Of a stretch of DNA of 13,493 nt, positions 6,815 to 13,294 are shown one piece after another. How positions within the stretch are numbered: the stretch's first letter is position 1; the number at the start of each line of letters is the position of its first letter. The notes under the pieces were generated by a model. The model worked only from the letters and a program-made list of their open reading frames with translations, was not told the DNA's origin and searched no databases. Position numbers and translations under genes: made by a program. Source of the DNA: Candidatus Latescibacterota bacterium (GTDB lineage Bacteria > Latescibacterota > UBA2968); NCBI GenBank assembly GCA_018650745.1, contig JABIFK010000026.1, positions 1 through 13,493 of the forward strand, given 5' to 3'.

Positions 6815-7822
6815 TTAAATATCATTCTCAGCACTTCGCCCAGCATCTGAAGATTCAGAAAACCCTTTAACACGCCCCATAAACGACCTGCCAGCCTTTC
6901 TCACAGAGTCACCTGCATGTGCAACAGCTCCCCCAGCTTTCTCCTTTGCTACATCGTAAAAGGCCACAGATAATTTTTTGCTCCCACTTAGCACCAGTAT
7001 CCCAAGCAACTTAGTAGACTCCGCAATAGCTGATCGCCGAATAATACTTTTATCTGCCACAACCAATGCATTGCAATACCTTTTTGTTATCATGCCAACC
7101 CGCAAGGTTAAAAAAGCATTGGCAGTGCCAGACATAACACAACTGGTCAACATTGAAATAACAGCTTGCAAACCAGGTATTGCACCGACCAACGAACCCA
7201 TTGCAGCAGAAACAACGGGCTCGATCTGTTCACCAATATCAGAATCTTCCAATTCACCCGCAACAAATGCTGTAGATGCGACATTTGCATATAAATGTAA
7301 CATATCTCTGAGAGTTGGCCGTTGGTGGTATACATGGGCTACTTGCCAAACCATCTTAGTCTGCGCAGAGAGGACCAGTAAAGCATCTAAATTTCCATTT
7401 TGAGAAATCGCCGTTGTCATGAAAATACGTGATGATGTTTGGGAGACAATTTCATTTGTTTTGGTATCCAAAACTTGAAGTGCTTGAATGAGATTTTCTT
7501 TTCCGTCCAGTGGAAGGTTTTTTACAAGCGCATTCGTTGACAATCGTTTTTTAAGCGCAATTAAATGACGTGAAAATTCTGGAGAATCTTGTTTTTGCGG
7601 AGGGATCAATGCTTTGGGCAAACGAAAAAATATGACAATTGGGCACATGACCAATACAGCATAAATACTTATTAAGCCCCAGAGTACAGCCACACCGAAA
7701 CGTTCGTCTAATTTTGTTACGAGATCAACAACCTGAGTTGTCTGATTGATCACAAAGAGAACGATTGTCAAAAGTATGAATACACTCACCAACAGCACAA
7801 TATTCTTAAATGCACCTGCCAT
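6815..7822 (-). CDS. DUF697 / YcjF-like membrane protein
   Basis: A 335-residue inner-membrane protein. Two hydrophobic helices (about 7-25 and 45-66) are followed by a cytoplasmic linker (70-140). The DUF697 region comes next: NLDALLVLSAQTKMVWQVAHVYHQRPTLRDML is the 'ld.l..l..q..mv..ia..Y..rPtlrel' signature, then Gly/Ala-rich hydrophobic stretches (207-232) and FLTLRVGMITKRYC (237-250). A basic, alanine-rich tail ends the protein. Relatives include E. coli YcjF and domains attached to small GTPases; their function is poorly known. The frame opens earlier at a TTG (five codons up), but ATG at 7820-7822 has GGAG nine bases upstream and is preferred. This start lies inside the end of the ADP-ribosylglycohydrolase gene (17-base overlap), implying coupled translation. 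Confidence 0.85.
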   Translation of the reverse strand: MAGAFKNIVLLVSVFILLTIVLFVINQTTQVVDLVTKLDERFGVAVLWGLISIYAVLVMCPIVIFFRLPKALIPPQKQDSPEFSRHLIALKKRLSTNALVKNLPLDGKENLIQALQVLDTKTNEIVSQTSSRIFMTTAISQNGNLDALLVLSAQTKMVWQVAHVYHQRPTLRDMLHLYANVASTAFVAGELEDSDIGEQIEPVVSAAMGSLVGAIPGLQAVISMLTSCVMSGTANAFLTLRVGMITKRYCNALVVADKSIIRRSAIAESTKLLGILVLSGSKKLSVAFYDVAKEKAGGAVAHAGDSVRKAGRSFMGRVKGFSESSDAGRSAENDI

Positions 7823-8744
7823 CGTTACCAACTCCAATGAGGTTTGTTGCGTATTGTTCGATCACATCTATCATTGCCAGCTTCTCATGCCATGTGGCAG
7901 GAATCATATCCACACCGTAATACGCCCCTGCTAATTGCCCATACACAGCCCCAGTTGTATCTGCATCATCACCGAGATTCACAGCCAGCAAAGCCCCTTG
8001 CTCAAAAGTTGTGGCCTGATAGAAAGCCCATAATGCCGCTTCCAAAGACTTCACCACATATCCAGTTCCTTGAATATCAGGCGGTTTTTTTACTGCAAAA
8101 GAGCCTTGCGCGATCGCCTCAATATGTTCTTCCAATGGTTCCCGCTCCCACAAGCCCTCGACAGGGCAAAATCCAGTAGACAACAGCTCATCTTTAGACC
8201 GTCCTTCGAGAGCCCCAACAATCAACCCTGCAAAATACCGACATGCATCAACCGCCTGTTCTGCCCCGTGTGTTGTCTTTGAACTTTCGGCGGCATATTG
8301 AATGGCTTGTTGCGCATTTTTCGCATAGAACAATGGAACAGGTGCGAGACGCATTATGGAACCGTTGCCAGCGGTGTTTGGGTCTGTCGATCCCGCATGC
8401 TGATCCCCTGTTCGTTCAAAGTGGCTTAAAGCCCCTCGAACGGTGATCCCGATGTCAAAGCAAGCTCCAGTAGGACTCAAATGCCCATTACGCCACCAGT
8501 CAACATATCGGGCCATCTGATCTCGAGCATTAAATCCTTCACAAGTAATCAGGCTTTCTGCAAGACACAAAGCCATGGACGTATCGTCTGTCCACTGGCC
8601 AGGTAAGAGATCAAATGGCCCACCACCAATCATGTCACTTATAGGCTCGAAGCTGCCAGGTGATTTGAATTCCAAGGTCGTGCCCAAAGCATCACCAACA
8701 GCCAATCCTACAAAACTCCCAAGATACCGTTCTAAAAGGTCCAT
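7806..8744 (-). CDS. ADP-ribosylglycohydrolase family protein (DraG/ARH type)
   Basis: Enzymes of this all-helical, di-magnesium family remove ADP-ribose from proteins, nucleic acids or small molecules. The 312 residues are full length. Seen: GLAVGDALGTTLEF (13-26), the metal-binding WTDDTSMAL (51-59), TGACFDIG (92-99), GNGSIMRLAPVP (127-138), THG (158-160) and the second metal motif GDDADTTGAVYGQLAGAYYG (258-277). All expected metal ligands (T52, D53, D54, D260, D262, T263) are present, so it should be active. ATG at 8742-8744 follows AGGAG by twelve bases, a slightly long spacing. A promoter lies 40 bases upstream. It is the first gene of a two-gene operon with the DUF697 protein. The target cannot be told from sequence: nitrogenase reductase (DraG) is unlikely without nif context, and removal of toxin-added ADP-ribose is possible. 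Confidence 0.93.
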   Translation of the reverse strand: MDLLERYLGSFVGLAVGDALGTTLEFKSPGSFEPISDMIGGGPFDLLPGQWTDDTSMALCLAESLITCEGFNARDQMARYVDWWRNGHLSPTGACFDIGITVRGALSHFERTGDQHAGSTDPNTAGNGSIMRLAPVPLFYAKNAQQAIQYAAESSKTTHGAEQAVDACRYFAGLIVGALEGRSKDELLSTGFCPVEGLWEREPLEEHIEAIAQGSFAVKKPPDIQGTGYVVKSLEAALWAFYQATTFEQGALLAVNLGDDADTTGAVYGQLAGAYYGVDMIPATWHEKLAMIDVIEQYATNLIGVGNDGRCI

Positions 8745-8784
8745 TCAAATAGCTTTCTCCTAATATACTTTCATAATGGGCTTC

Positions 8785-8813
8785 AATATAGTTATGTGTA
8801 AATAGGTTTGCAA
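8785..8813 (-). promoter_or_regulatory. Sigma70-type promoter of the ADP-ribosylglycohydrolase operon
   Basis: Minus strand TTGCAA (8808-8813), 17-base spacer, TATATT (8785-8790), about 40 bases before the start codon. Confidence 0.65.
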
Positions 8814-8816
8814 CTT

Positions 8817-8909
8817 CTAAAAGAGTGAATACCTATAATTAAGAACTCCTTCAATTTCACCAGCAAATATCCGCCCAAGACAATCTTCACAATGGCAACC
8901 GTTCTCCTT
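8817..8909 (-). other. Short Cys-rich open segment without start codon, possible gene fragment
   Basis: The 365-base gap between 8745 and 9109 contains the promoter at 8785-8813, this segment and the hairpin at 8918-8955; nothing else was recognised. The segment is 30 codons between stops and reads KENGCHCEDCLGRIFAGE, then IEGVLNYRYSLF. The C-H-C-x-x-C cluster looks like part of a zinc knuckle. There is no ATG, GTG or TTG in frame, so it is either a relic of a truncated gene or chance. Confidence 0.2.
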
Positions 8910-8917
8910 TTACCTAA

Positions 8918-8955
8918 AACACAAGGACTCGTGGGTAAACACGAGTCCTTGTGTT
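8918..8955. terminator. Long perfect hairpin, probable terminator
   Basis: Arms of 16 bases, AACACAAGGACTCGTG and its exact complement, flank a 6-base loop (GGTAAA on the plus strand). On the minus strand the stem ends in TTTT before AGG, a minimal U tract. Position after the 9110-9397 gene and before the ADP-ribosylglycohydrolase promoter fits transcription termination between two operons. The perfect 16-bp stem is longer than most intrinsic terminators. Confidence 0.55.
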
Positions 8956-9109
8956 CAAAAAACGATCCATTTCAAACTATCTCAGTAACTACTTACACCA
9001 GATCAAATTTCCTTGTGAGTAAGTTTGTCAACTCAACATGATTTCCAAAAGCTTAGGCCTTTTTGGTTTCCCCTCATTGGCAATTTACATATGTTTTTTC
9101 AGTAAACCG

Positions 9110-9397
9110 TCAAGATTCAAGAAATAGGAATGTGTTTATTTTTGCAATATTTTTTACATCCGTCATATATATACTTGAATCCCAAAGTATTTTTTGCCAC
9201 TTGCCGGGATTTTTAGTAGGTCTATCACAATTTTTAACGATTCTTGCAGCCATCATGTTGTCCAAGCGAATGATGCCAGCATTCTCCTTGATTGATTTCT
9301 GCAAAACTCTATAGATATCTTGCCAGCCAGCTTGAGTTCTTGTGCTTACATTATTAATCTCTTGTTGCCAACTTGGTGTAATTTGAATATTCGTCAT
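9110..9397 (-). CDS. Hypothetical protein, 95 residues
   Basis: Not recognised. The predicted protein is mixed alpha/beta, moderately basic, with no signal peptide or membrane segment. It starts MTNIQITPSWQQEINN, continues with an amphipathic helix-like DIYRVLQKSIKENAG and a motif-like LDNMMAARIVKNC, and ends hydrophobic (NTFLFLES). ATG at 9395-9397 has GGGGA eight bases upstream, and the stop of a frameshifted mini-gene (9398-9400) abuts the start, which argues that this is the third gene of a small operon with the HAD-like gene. Its size and company suggest an accessory, possibly toxin/antitoxin or defence-associated product, but nothing in the residues proves that. Confidence 0.5.
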   Translation of the reverse strand: MTNIQITPSWQQEINNVSTRTQAGWQDIYRVLQKSIKENAGIIRLDNMMAARIVKNCDRPTKNPGKWQKILWDSSIYMTDVKNIAKINTFLFLES

Positions 9398-9498
9398 CTA
9401 CAATGTCCCCACATTAGAATGATTCAAGTTTGCCCATGTGCAGACGGTTAACTCCAGCACCGCCTCAACTTCTTAGGCACAGCCTCTTCAACAGACAT
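9398..9498 (-). pseudogene. Frameshifted mini-gene between HAD-like and orphan genes
   Basis: A near-ideal ribosome site, GGAGGGAG, lies five bases before ATG 9496-9498, inside the end of the HAD-like gene. The ATG frame gives MSVEEAVPKKLRRCWS and stops at 9448-9450. Shifting by one base near AAGAAG (about 9468-9475) opens EAVLELTVCTWANLNHSN and VGTL, which stops at TAG 9398-9400, exactly abutting the next ATG. The combined product would be about 33 residues. The precise fit between neighbours suggests a real small gene broken by a one-base deletion, or a sequencing error. The site AAG-AAG is not a classical slippery heptamer, so programmed frameshifting is less likely. Confidence 0.35.
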
Positions 9499-9970
9499 CT
9501 TTTGCTCCCTCCTTATAATCCTTACCAGTTAAAATTCGGTAGGCACGTAAAAAATCCCTCCACTGGATACCATCAGAATAATTCGGCACAACAGCACACG
9601 GATCACTCATTGACACCTGATCATCAATAATTACATAACCATCGATTTCACCCCGGTGACCTTCAAGCCACGCATCTATCTCCACATATTTGGACGGGCT
9701 AAGTTCTGGAGTAAGCATATCACTGTGGAAATATTTAGATGCCAACCCATTCGAATCGAAAATATCAACAAGATCAAATGTGGTATGCGACAACCGCCAA
9801 GACGAACACACCACAATTTTCGCCCCAGTCAAATCGCAAAGCTCCTTGACTAATCCTACACCCACCTGATCAAATGAGGACGCACTTTGGCCGGCATCCT
9901 TGCCAGAAGCAAACGATCGGGTGGTCACTAAAACACCATCGATGTCTAAAAAAATGACAGAGCAACCCAC
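9488..9970 (-). CDS. HAD-fold protein of the HAD_SAK_2 (RNA-repair-associated) type
   Basis: Small haloacid-dehalogenase-fold protein of 160 residues, probably a phosphatase. Motif I is VIFLDIDGVLV with the nucleophile/acid pair D9 and D11. Motif II is KIVVCSSWR (S56, R59). Near motif III are K94 and the EIDAWL segment (97-102). Motif IV is YVIIDDQ with D116 and D117. The FLDIDGVL start, SSWR and EI..WL...yviiDD pattern is that of the HAD domain found in 'Swiss army knife' RNA-repair proteins, where such domains act as phosphatases on RNA ends. No cap domain is present. The start is GTG at 9968-9970, preceded three bases upstream by a seven-G run that serves as ribosome site. It overlaps a broken mini-gene and leads an operon with the 95-residue orphan. 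RNA substrate is inference from the family. Confidence 0.8.
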   Translation of the reverse strand: MGCSVIFLDIDGVLVTTRSFASGKDAGQSASSFDQVGVGLVKELCDLTGAKIVVCSSWRLSHTTFDLVDIFDSNGLASKYFHSDMLTPELSPSKYVEIDAWLEGHRGEIDGYVIIDDQVSMSDPCAVVPNYSDGIQWRDFLRAYRILTGKDYKEGAKDVC

Positions 9971-10164
9971 TTGCCCCCCCTATCAAATAATGAGCAAAAT
10001 TTCCCCAAAGTCCTTGGTTTATATCTATAGAAAGATACCACACGCGATACTGATGTGGTCCTGAAAAAATGGACACTCGAAAAACTGGAACCACGCAGAT
10101 ATCATCCTGAATCGGTCACTGCACCTCCAATATCTACAGCAATAGAATCGCCAACATATAGAAA

Positions 10165-10194
10165 AGCCCCTCTGGATTTCATACCAGAAGGGCT
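10165..10194 (-). terminator. Rho-independent terminator of the brnTA operon
   Basis: Minus strand arms AGCCCTTCTGG and CCAGAGGGGCT pair over 10 of 11 positions around an 8-base loop, followed by TTTTCTATA. It lies 57 bases beyond the brnA stop. Confidence 0.7.
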
Positions 10195-10251
10195 CTATTG
10201 TTGTAAGCTGAGCATCCCACTTGCATTGGATTCATTTTCAAAACGCCTCCG

Positions 10252-10521
10252 CTAAAGGTTTCCGCTCTCTGTGGCGTCATTGATAAGAACGTTAGCGGTT
10301 TCGGCCTTGAGACGCTCTACCAACCAGACCTTAATGATGGATTGGCGAGTTACTCCTATACGCGCCGCCTCGCGATCTAAAGACTCAACAACCCAAACAG
10401 GGAAATCCACATTAATGCGCTTGTGTTCTTGATTGACGCGACGTGCTGCGGAAAGGTCGAGATCATCTACGATATCTTCTTTTCCTTCATCGAATTTTCT
10501 ATCAAAATCTTTAGCTTTCAT
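10252..10521 (-). CDS. brnA: BrnA-type antitoxin (ribbon-helix-helix)
   Basis: Antitoxin that binds and neutralises BrnT and represses its own operon. From ATG 10519-10521 it has 89 residues. The N-terminal KAKDFDRKFDEGKEDIVDDL is the typical BrnA toxin-binding segment. The ribbon-helix-helix DNA-binding region follows (34-71): KRINVDFPVWVVESLDREA then GVTRQSIIKVWLVERL. A TTG three codons earlier also opens the frame, but AAGGAG is ten bases from the ATG and too close to the TTG. The start overlaps the brnT stop by 11 bases, so the toxin and antitoxin are translationally coupled, toxin first as usual for brnTA. Confidence 0.93.
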   Translation of the reverse strand: MKAKDFDRKFDEGKEDIVDDLDLSAARRVNQEHKRINVDFPVWVVESLDREAARIGVTRQSIIKVWLVERLKAETANVLINDATESGNL

Positions 10522-10774
10522 ATAGCGCAATCTCCTTCTTGCGGGCTCTCCTTACAGAAATCAGGCGGATGCTCTCATTCCTATACGTAATAACAGCAGA
10601 CCAATGTATTGCACCGATAATTCCTATAACGAGAAAGCGAAGCTCATCATTAGACTTTGCCTGGATTTCCAGAAGGTCGGTATCTTCCCAGAGCTCCTGA
10701 GCGACCAAAAAATCGATGCCATGTTTTTCTTGATTGGCTTTGCTCTTGTCTTCATCAAACTCAAATCTCGCCAT
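10511..10774 (-). CDS. brnT: BrnT-type toxin (RelE-fold ribonuclease)
   Basis: Ribonuclease toxin of a type II toxin-antitoxin system that stops translation until bound by BrnA. The 87 residues match the family at full length: FEFDEDKSKANQEKHGIDF (4-22), LRFLVIGII (45-53), VITYRNESIRLISVRRA (61-77) and RKKEIALYE at the end. The KHGIDF and the RxISxRRA...E..xYE blocks are the hallmarks. ATG at 10772-10774 has only GGAG twelve bases upstream, and the promoter's expected start point falls on the ATG, so the message may be leaderless. Both genes appear intact, so the pair is probably functional. Confidence 0.93.
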   Translation of the reverse strand: MARFEFDEDKSKANQEKHGIDFLVAQELWEDTDLLEIQAKSNDELRFLVIGIIGAIHWSAVITYRNESIRLISVRRARKKEIALYES

Positions 10775-10802
10775 GAGTATAAATTACTCCATTTTTACTC
10801 AT
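10773..10802. promoter_or_regulatory. Inverted-repeat operator candidate of brnTA
   Basis: ATGAGTA (10773-10779) and TACTCAT (10796-10802) form a 7-bp inverted repeat around the -10 region and brnT start; a third half-site, TACTC (10785-10789), lies between. BrnA ribbon-helix-helix proteins commonly bind such repeats in their own promoter, so autoregulation here is expected. Binding is inferred. Confidence 0.55.
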
Positions 10803-10809
10803 TTGGCAA
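10781..10809 (-). promoter_or_regulatory. Candidate brnTA promoter
   Basis: Minus strand TTGCCA (10804-10809), 17-base spacer, TAATTT (10781-10786). Transcription would begin within a base or two of the brnT ATG. The -10 match is moderate. Confidence 0.4.
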
Positions 10810-11465
10810 TGCGGATATTCTGTTTGTACTTGGCAAGTTAATTGAATAATTGCTCACATATAAAATAGGTTTCTTCAAAAAAACCAAACCAATAGGCTGA
10901 ATTGGGATTTTTTCCAATCGTGTTTCAAAGTGCATAACCACTTGATAAGTAAACACTAATAGTCACTTCCTGCTCTTCGGCAGAATCAGCGTAGCAACAT
11001 GGAAGAAAGTTTTGGAGAAAATTGACAACGGATTTTTCTTGTCAAGGGGAGAAAGAATGAAGGACAGGAGGTAGGATTAGGGGAGCAAAAGACAATGGAT
11101 TAGCTGGTCCTCCGTTTTGTTGAAATTTATTCACGTATCGATAAGTTGGGCTCATTCAAATCTTTCTGATTTTCTTGACTTCAGAACGCCATCAGGCGAT
11201 ATTTAACGCAATCCAGTTAACCGGATGTGGATGTCAATGCCATTGGGCCCGCAAGGGCCTTTTGCTTTTATAGGAACTTCTTACCAAAAGTTCTCCAGAT
11301 ATTTCCTTACCGATTAAATACAAGATGTTCATCACCTATGAGATTTGGCTTTGGACGCCGCAGAATCTGGCGAGAATTTAAACCGCATCATCAACGCCAA
11401 GTTGAGCCAATATCCATTGACACGAGGATATCGCTCTTGCGCGAATGCACTGCACCAAATAAGAA
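10810..11465. other. Intergenic region without a convincing gene
   Basis: About 650 AT-rich bases between the brnTA promoter and the lipase gene. Open frames here are short, lack ribosome sites and show no family motif. Small structures seen: GGTTT...AAACC near 10868, ATTGG...CCAAT near 10898, TTGACA...TGTCAA (11022-11045) and a weak plus-strand terminator near 11246. It may hold decayed sequence from the accessory island; no clear promoter for the lipase was found. Confidence 0.5.
11246..11263 (+). terminator. Weak terminator-like hairpin
   Basis: GGCCC - GCAA - GGGCC followed by TTTTGCTTTT on the plus strand. The stem is only five base pairs with a stable GNRA-type loop. No plus-strand gene precedes it, so its role is unclear. 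Confidence 0.35.
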
Positions 11466-12350
11466 ATGATAAAAACAATGCAAACCACCACAGATTACTT
11501 TCGAACCCACGACGATACTCGGCTTTTTGAACAACGCTGGTGCCCAACCCAAAACCCCAAAGCCATTATCGCACTCGTTCATGGGTATACCGAACACAGC
11601 AGTCGCTACCAATATTTCGCGCAACGATGCGTTGAAGCAGGCATTTCGGTCGAGGCTTATGACCTTCGAGGGCACGGCCGATCCAACGGACGCCGTGGAT
11701 TTGTGCAGAACTTTCAGGATTATGTGCAGGATCTCACACACTTTCTTCAGCGCGTTCGAGAAAGAAATGCCAATCAGCCGCTCTTTCTCTTGGGTCACAG
11801 TTTGGGTGGCACCATGGCCACATATTGGTCCCTGCAAGAATCACCCAACCTCAACGGCCTCATCCTCAGTGGTGCAGCCCTCACCGTGGGAGACAGTATT
11901 TCTCGCCCCATGCAATACGTTGCCAAAACACTTTCGCGCTGGTTTCCCAACCTGCCCACAGTACGCGTCGGCGAGGGCTCTGTGATCATGCGAGATCCCA
12001 GTACCATTGCAAACTACAACCAAGACCGTTTGGTCTACCGAGCACGCGTACCGGCCCGTGCAGCTGCCGAAGTGCTTCGTGCGGTTGAAAACATTCCAAT
12101 GGAACGTGTGCTCACGCCCTTGCTCATTCTACACGGCACAGCAGACCGAGTCACCGATCCAAAGGGCAGCGCCGAACTCTATAAACGCGCGCGGGCAACA
12201 GACAAAACATTCAAATCCTACGACGGTCTCTATCATTCCTTGCTCGAAGAACCAGAACGGGATCAGGTGATGGCTGACATCCTCTCTTGGATTCCTGAGC
12301 GCATACCATCCATCTCCACAAATACGGCATCATCATCCCCAACAACATAG
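11466..12350 (+). CDS. Alpha/beta hydrolase, monoacylglycerol-lipase-like (lysophospholipase)
   Basis: Serine hydrolase of the Hydrolase_4 family, likely cleaving monoacylglycerols or lysophospholipids. Of 294 residues, the oxyanion-hole motif is LVHGYTEHSSRY (37-48), followed by AYDLRGHGRSNGRRG (64-78), which is typical of monoglyceride lipases. The nucleophile elbow is GHSLGG with Ser112. The acid is Asp227 in LHGTADRVTDP and the catalytic His is His257 in YDGLYHSLLEEPERD. The lid region is 140-200. No signal peptide, so cytoplasmic. The Ser/Thr-rich C-terminus (STNTASSSPTT) looks disordered. ATG at 11466 lacks a clear ribosome site; ATG at 11478 (four codons later, MQTTTDYF) is an equally good start. 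It is the only plus-strand gene of the window and converges on the EamA transporter, 74 bases away. Confidence 0.92.
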   Translation: MIKTMQTTTDYFRTHDDTRLFEQRWCPTQNPKAIIALVHGYTEHSSRYQYFAQRCVEAGISVEAYDLRGHGRSNGRRGFVQNFQDYVQDLTHFLQRVRERNANQPLFLLGHSLGGTMATYWSLQESPNLNGLILSGAALTVGDSISRPMQYVAKTLSRWFPNLPTVRVGEGSVIMRDPSTIANYNQDRLVYRARVPARAAAEVLRAVENIPMERVLTPLLILHGTADRVTDPKGSAELYKRARATDKTFKSYDGLYHSLLEEPERDQVMADILSWIPERIPSISTNTASSSPTT

Positions 12351-12424
12351 ACAAAAGAATGCATCAAAATTTCCACGAAACGTATCCGTACCACGATATG
12401 ACACCCCGCTCACACAGCACGTAA

Positions 12425-13294
12425 TTACGTCTGCCCTCTTGCTTTCATGATCACAAAATAATACCGTCCCAAAACCACCATCAAAATGCCGCCGAGGATC
12501 ATCGCAGCCGACAACACAAGACGCAGTGTCACCGCTTCAGACATCAGCAATACACCACCCACTGCTGCGATAACAGGTACCAACAGTTGCACCACAGCGG
12601 CCTGCGTGACCGAAAGCCCGCCCAACGCCGTATACCAAATTGCATACCCCAAACCAGAAGCAATGCCCCCAGACAACACTGCCAACAAAATGCCTTCGGA
12701 TGAAAAGTGTGCATTTTTGAATGCAATTACCGTGACAACAATTAGCAATGGCAGTGTCCTAACAAAGTTATACGCTGTATCTGCAAGTGGGTTTTGCGAC
12801 CTCCTGCCCTTAAGCGTATAAATCCCCCACGCAATACCCGCCACCGTCATCAACAAAAACCCCATCGCTGAAGGCGTTGTCACATTGGGCAACATCAAAT
12901 ACACAAAGCCCATAAAAGCGAGGGCGATCCCCGCCCATTCCGACACGTGTAATCGATTGCCCGAAAAAAGAGACAAAAGGATCATCGTGATTTGCACCGC
13001 ACCAAACAAAATGAGTGCGCCCGTTCCCGTATCCAACGTGATATAAGCAAAAGAAAATGCAATCGCATACAGAAACAGCATCAAGCTGGCCGACCAACTG
13101 CCCGACTCAGATGCACCATTCTTATTACCCCTCACACTCGCCAGCACCAAAAGCACAACAACACCAGACAACAGACGAATCACCGTAAAACTGGCCGCAT
13201 CAATGCTGCTCTCGCCCAATGCCAACCGACACAATACCGAATTCGCCGCAAAAGCAATGAGCGCCAATGCTGTAAACATGACCGTCTTCGACAA
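12425..13294 (-). CDS. EamA-family (drug/metabolite transporter) membrane protein
   Basis: Ten-helix inner-membrane transporter of the DMT superfamily, built from two EamA repeats of about 140 residues. The first starts FTALALIAFAANSVLCRLAL with the internal FTVIRLLSGVVVLL and LTGTGALILFGAVQI-like loop (seen as DTGTGALILFGAVQITM). The second starts MGFLLMTVAGIAWGIYTL and ends with SVTQAAVVQLLVPVIAAVGG, then VLLMSEAVTLRLVLSAAMIL. The substrate is unknown. The open frame extends to ATG at 13321 (MARFILEVD), which has no ribosome site. The TTG at 13292-13294 has GGAGG five bases upstream and yields MSKTVMFTAL, so I prefer it, giving 289 residues. The stop overlaps a 12-bp palindrome ACGTAATTACGT (12419-12430). 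No promoter was evident in the last 170 bases of the window. Confidence 0.9.
   Translation of the reverse strand: MSKTVMFTALALIAFAANSVLCRLALGESSIDAASFTVIRLLSGVVVLLVLASVRGNKNGASESGSWSASLMLFLYAIAFSFAYITLDTGTGALILFGAVQITMILLSLFSGNRLHVSEWAGIALAFMGFVYLMLPNVTTPSAMGFLLMTVAGIAWGIYTLKGRRSQNPLADTAYNFVRTLPLLIVVTVIAFKNAHFSSEGILLAVLSGGIASGLGYAIWYTALGGLSVTQAAVVQLLVPVIAAVGGVLLMSEAVTLRLVLSAAMILGGILMVVLGRYYFVIMKARGQT

Noticed and set aside
9045..9067. Imperfect hairpin CCAAAA...TTTTTGG after the orphan gene
   Set aside because: The stem is bulged and no T run follows on the minus strand, so a terminator call is not supported.
9887..9900. TTTGGCCGGCATCC shared with the sequence near 496-509
   Set aside because: Fourteen shared bases without extension are plausible by chance; one copy is inside the HAD-like coding sequence.
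11031..11047. A 17-base word matching 6416-6432 at 16 positions (GATTTT.CTTGTCAAGG)
   Set aside because: The flanks do not match and one such near-match is expected by chance in a window of this size; no evidence for a second recombinase scar.
11227..11469. Plus-strand 80-codon frame upstream of the lipase
   Set aside because: No ribosome site, no family resemblance, starts inside a terminator-like hairpin; treated as non-coding.
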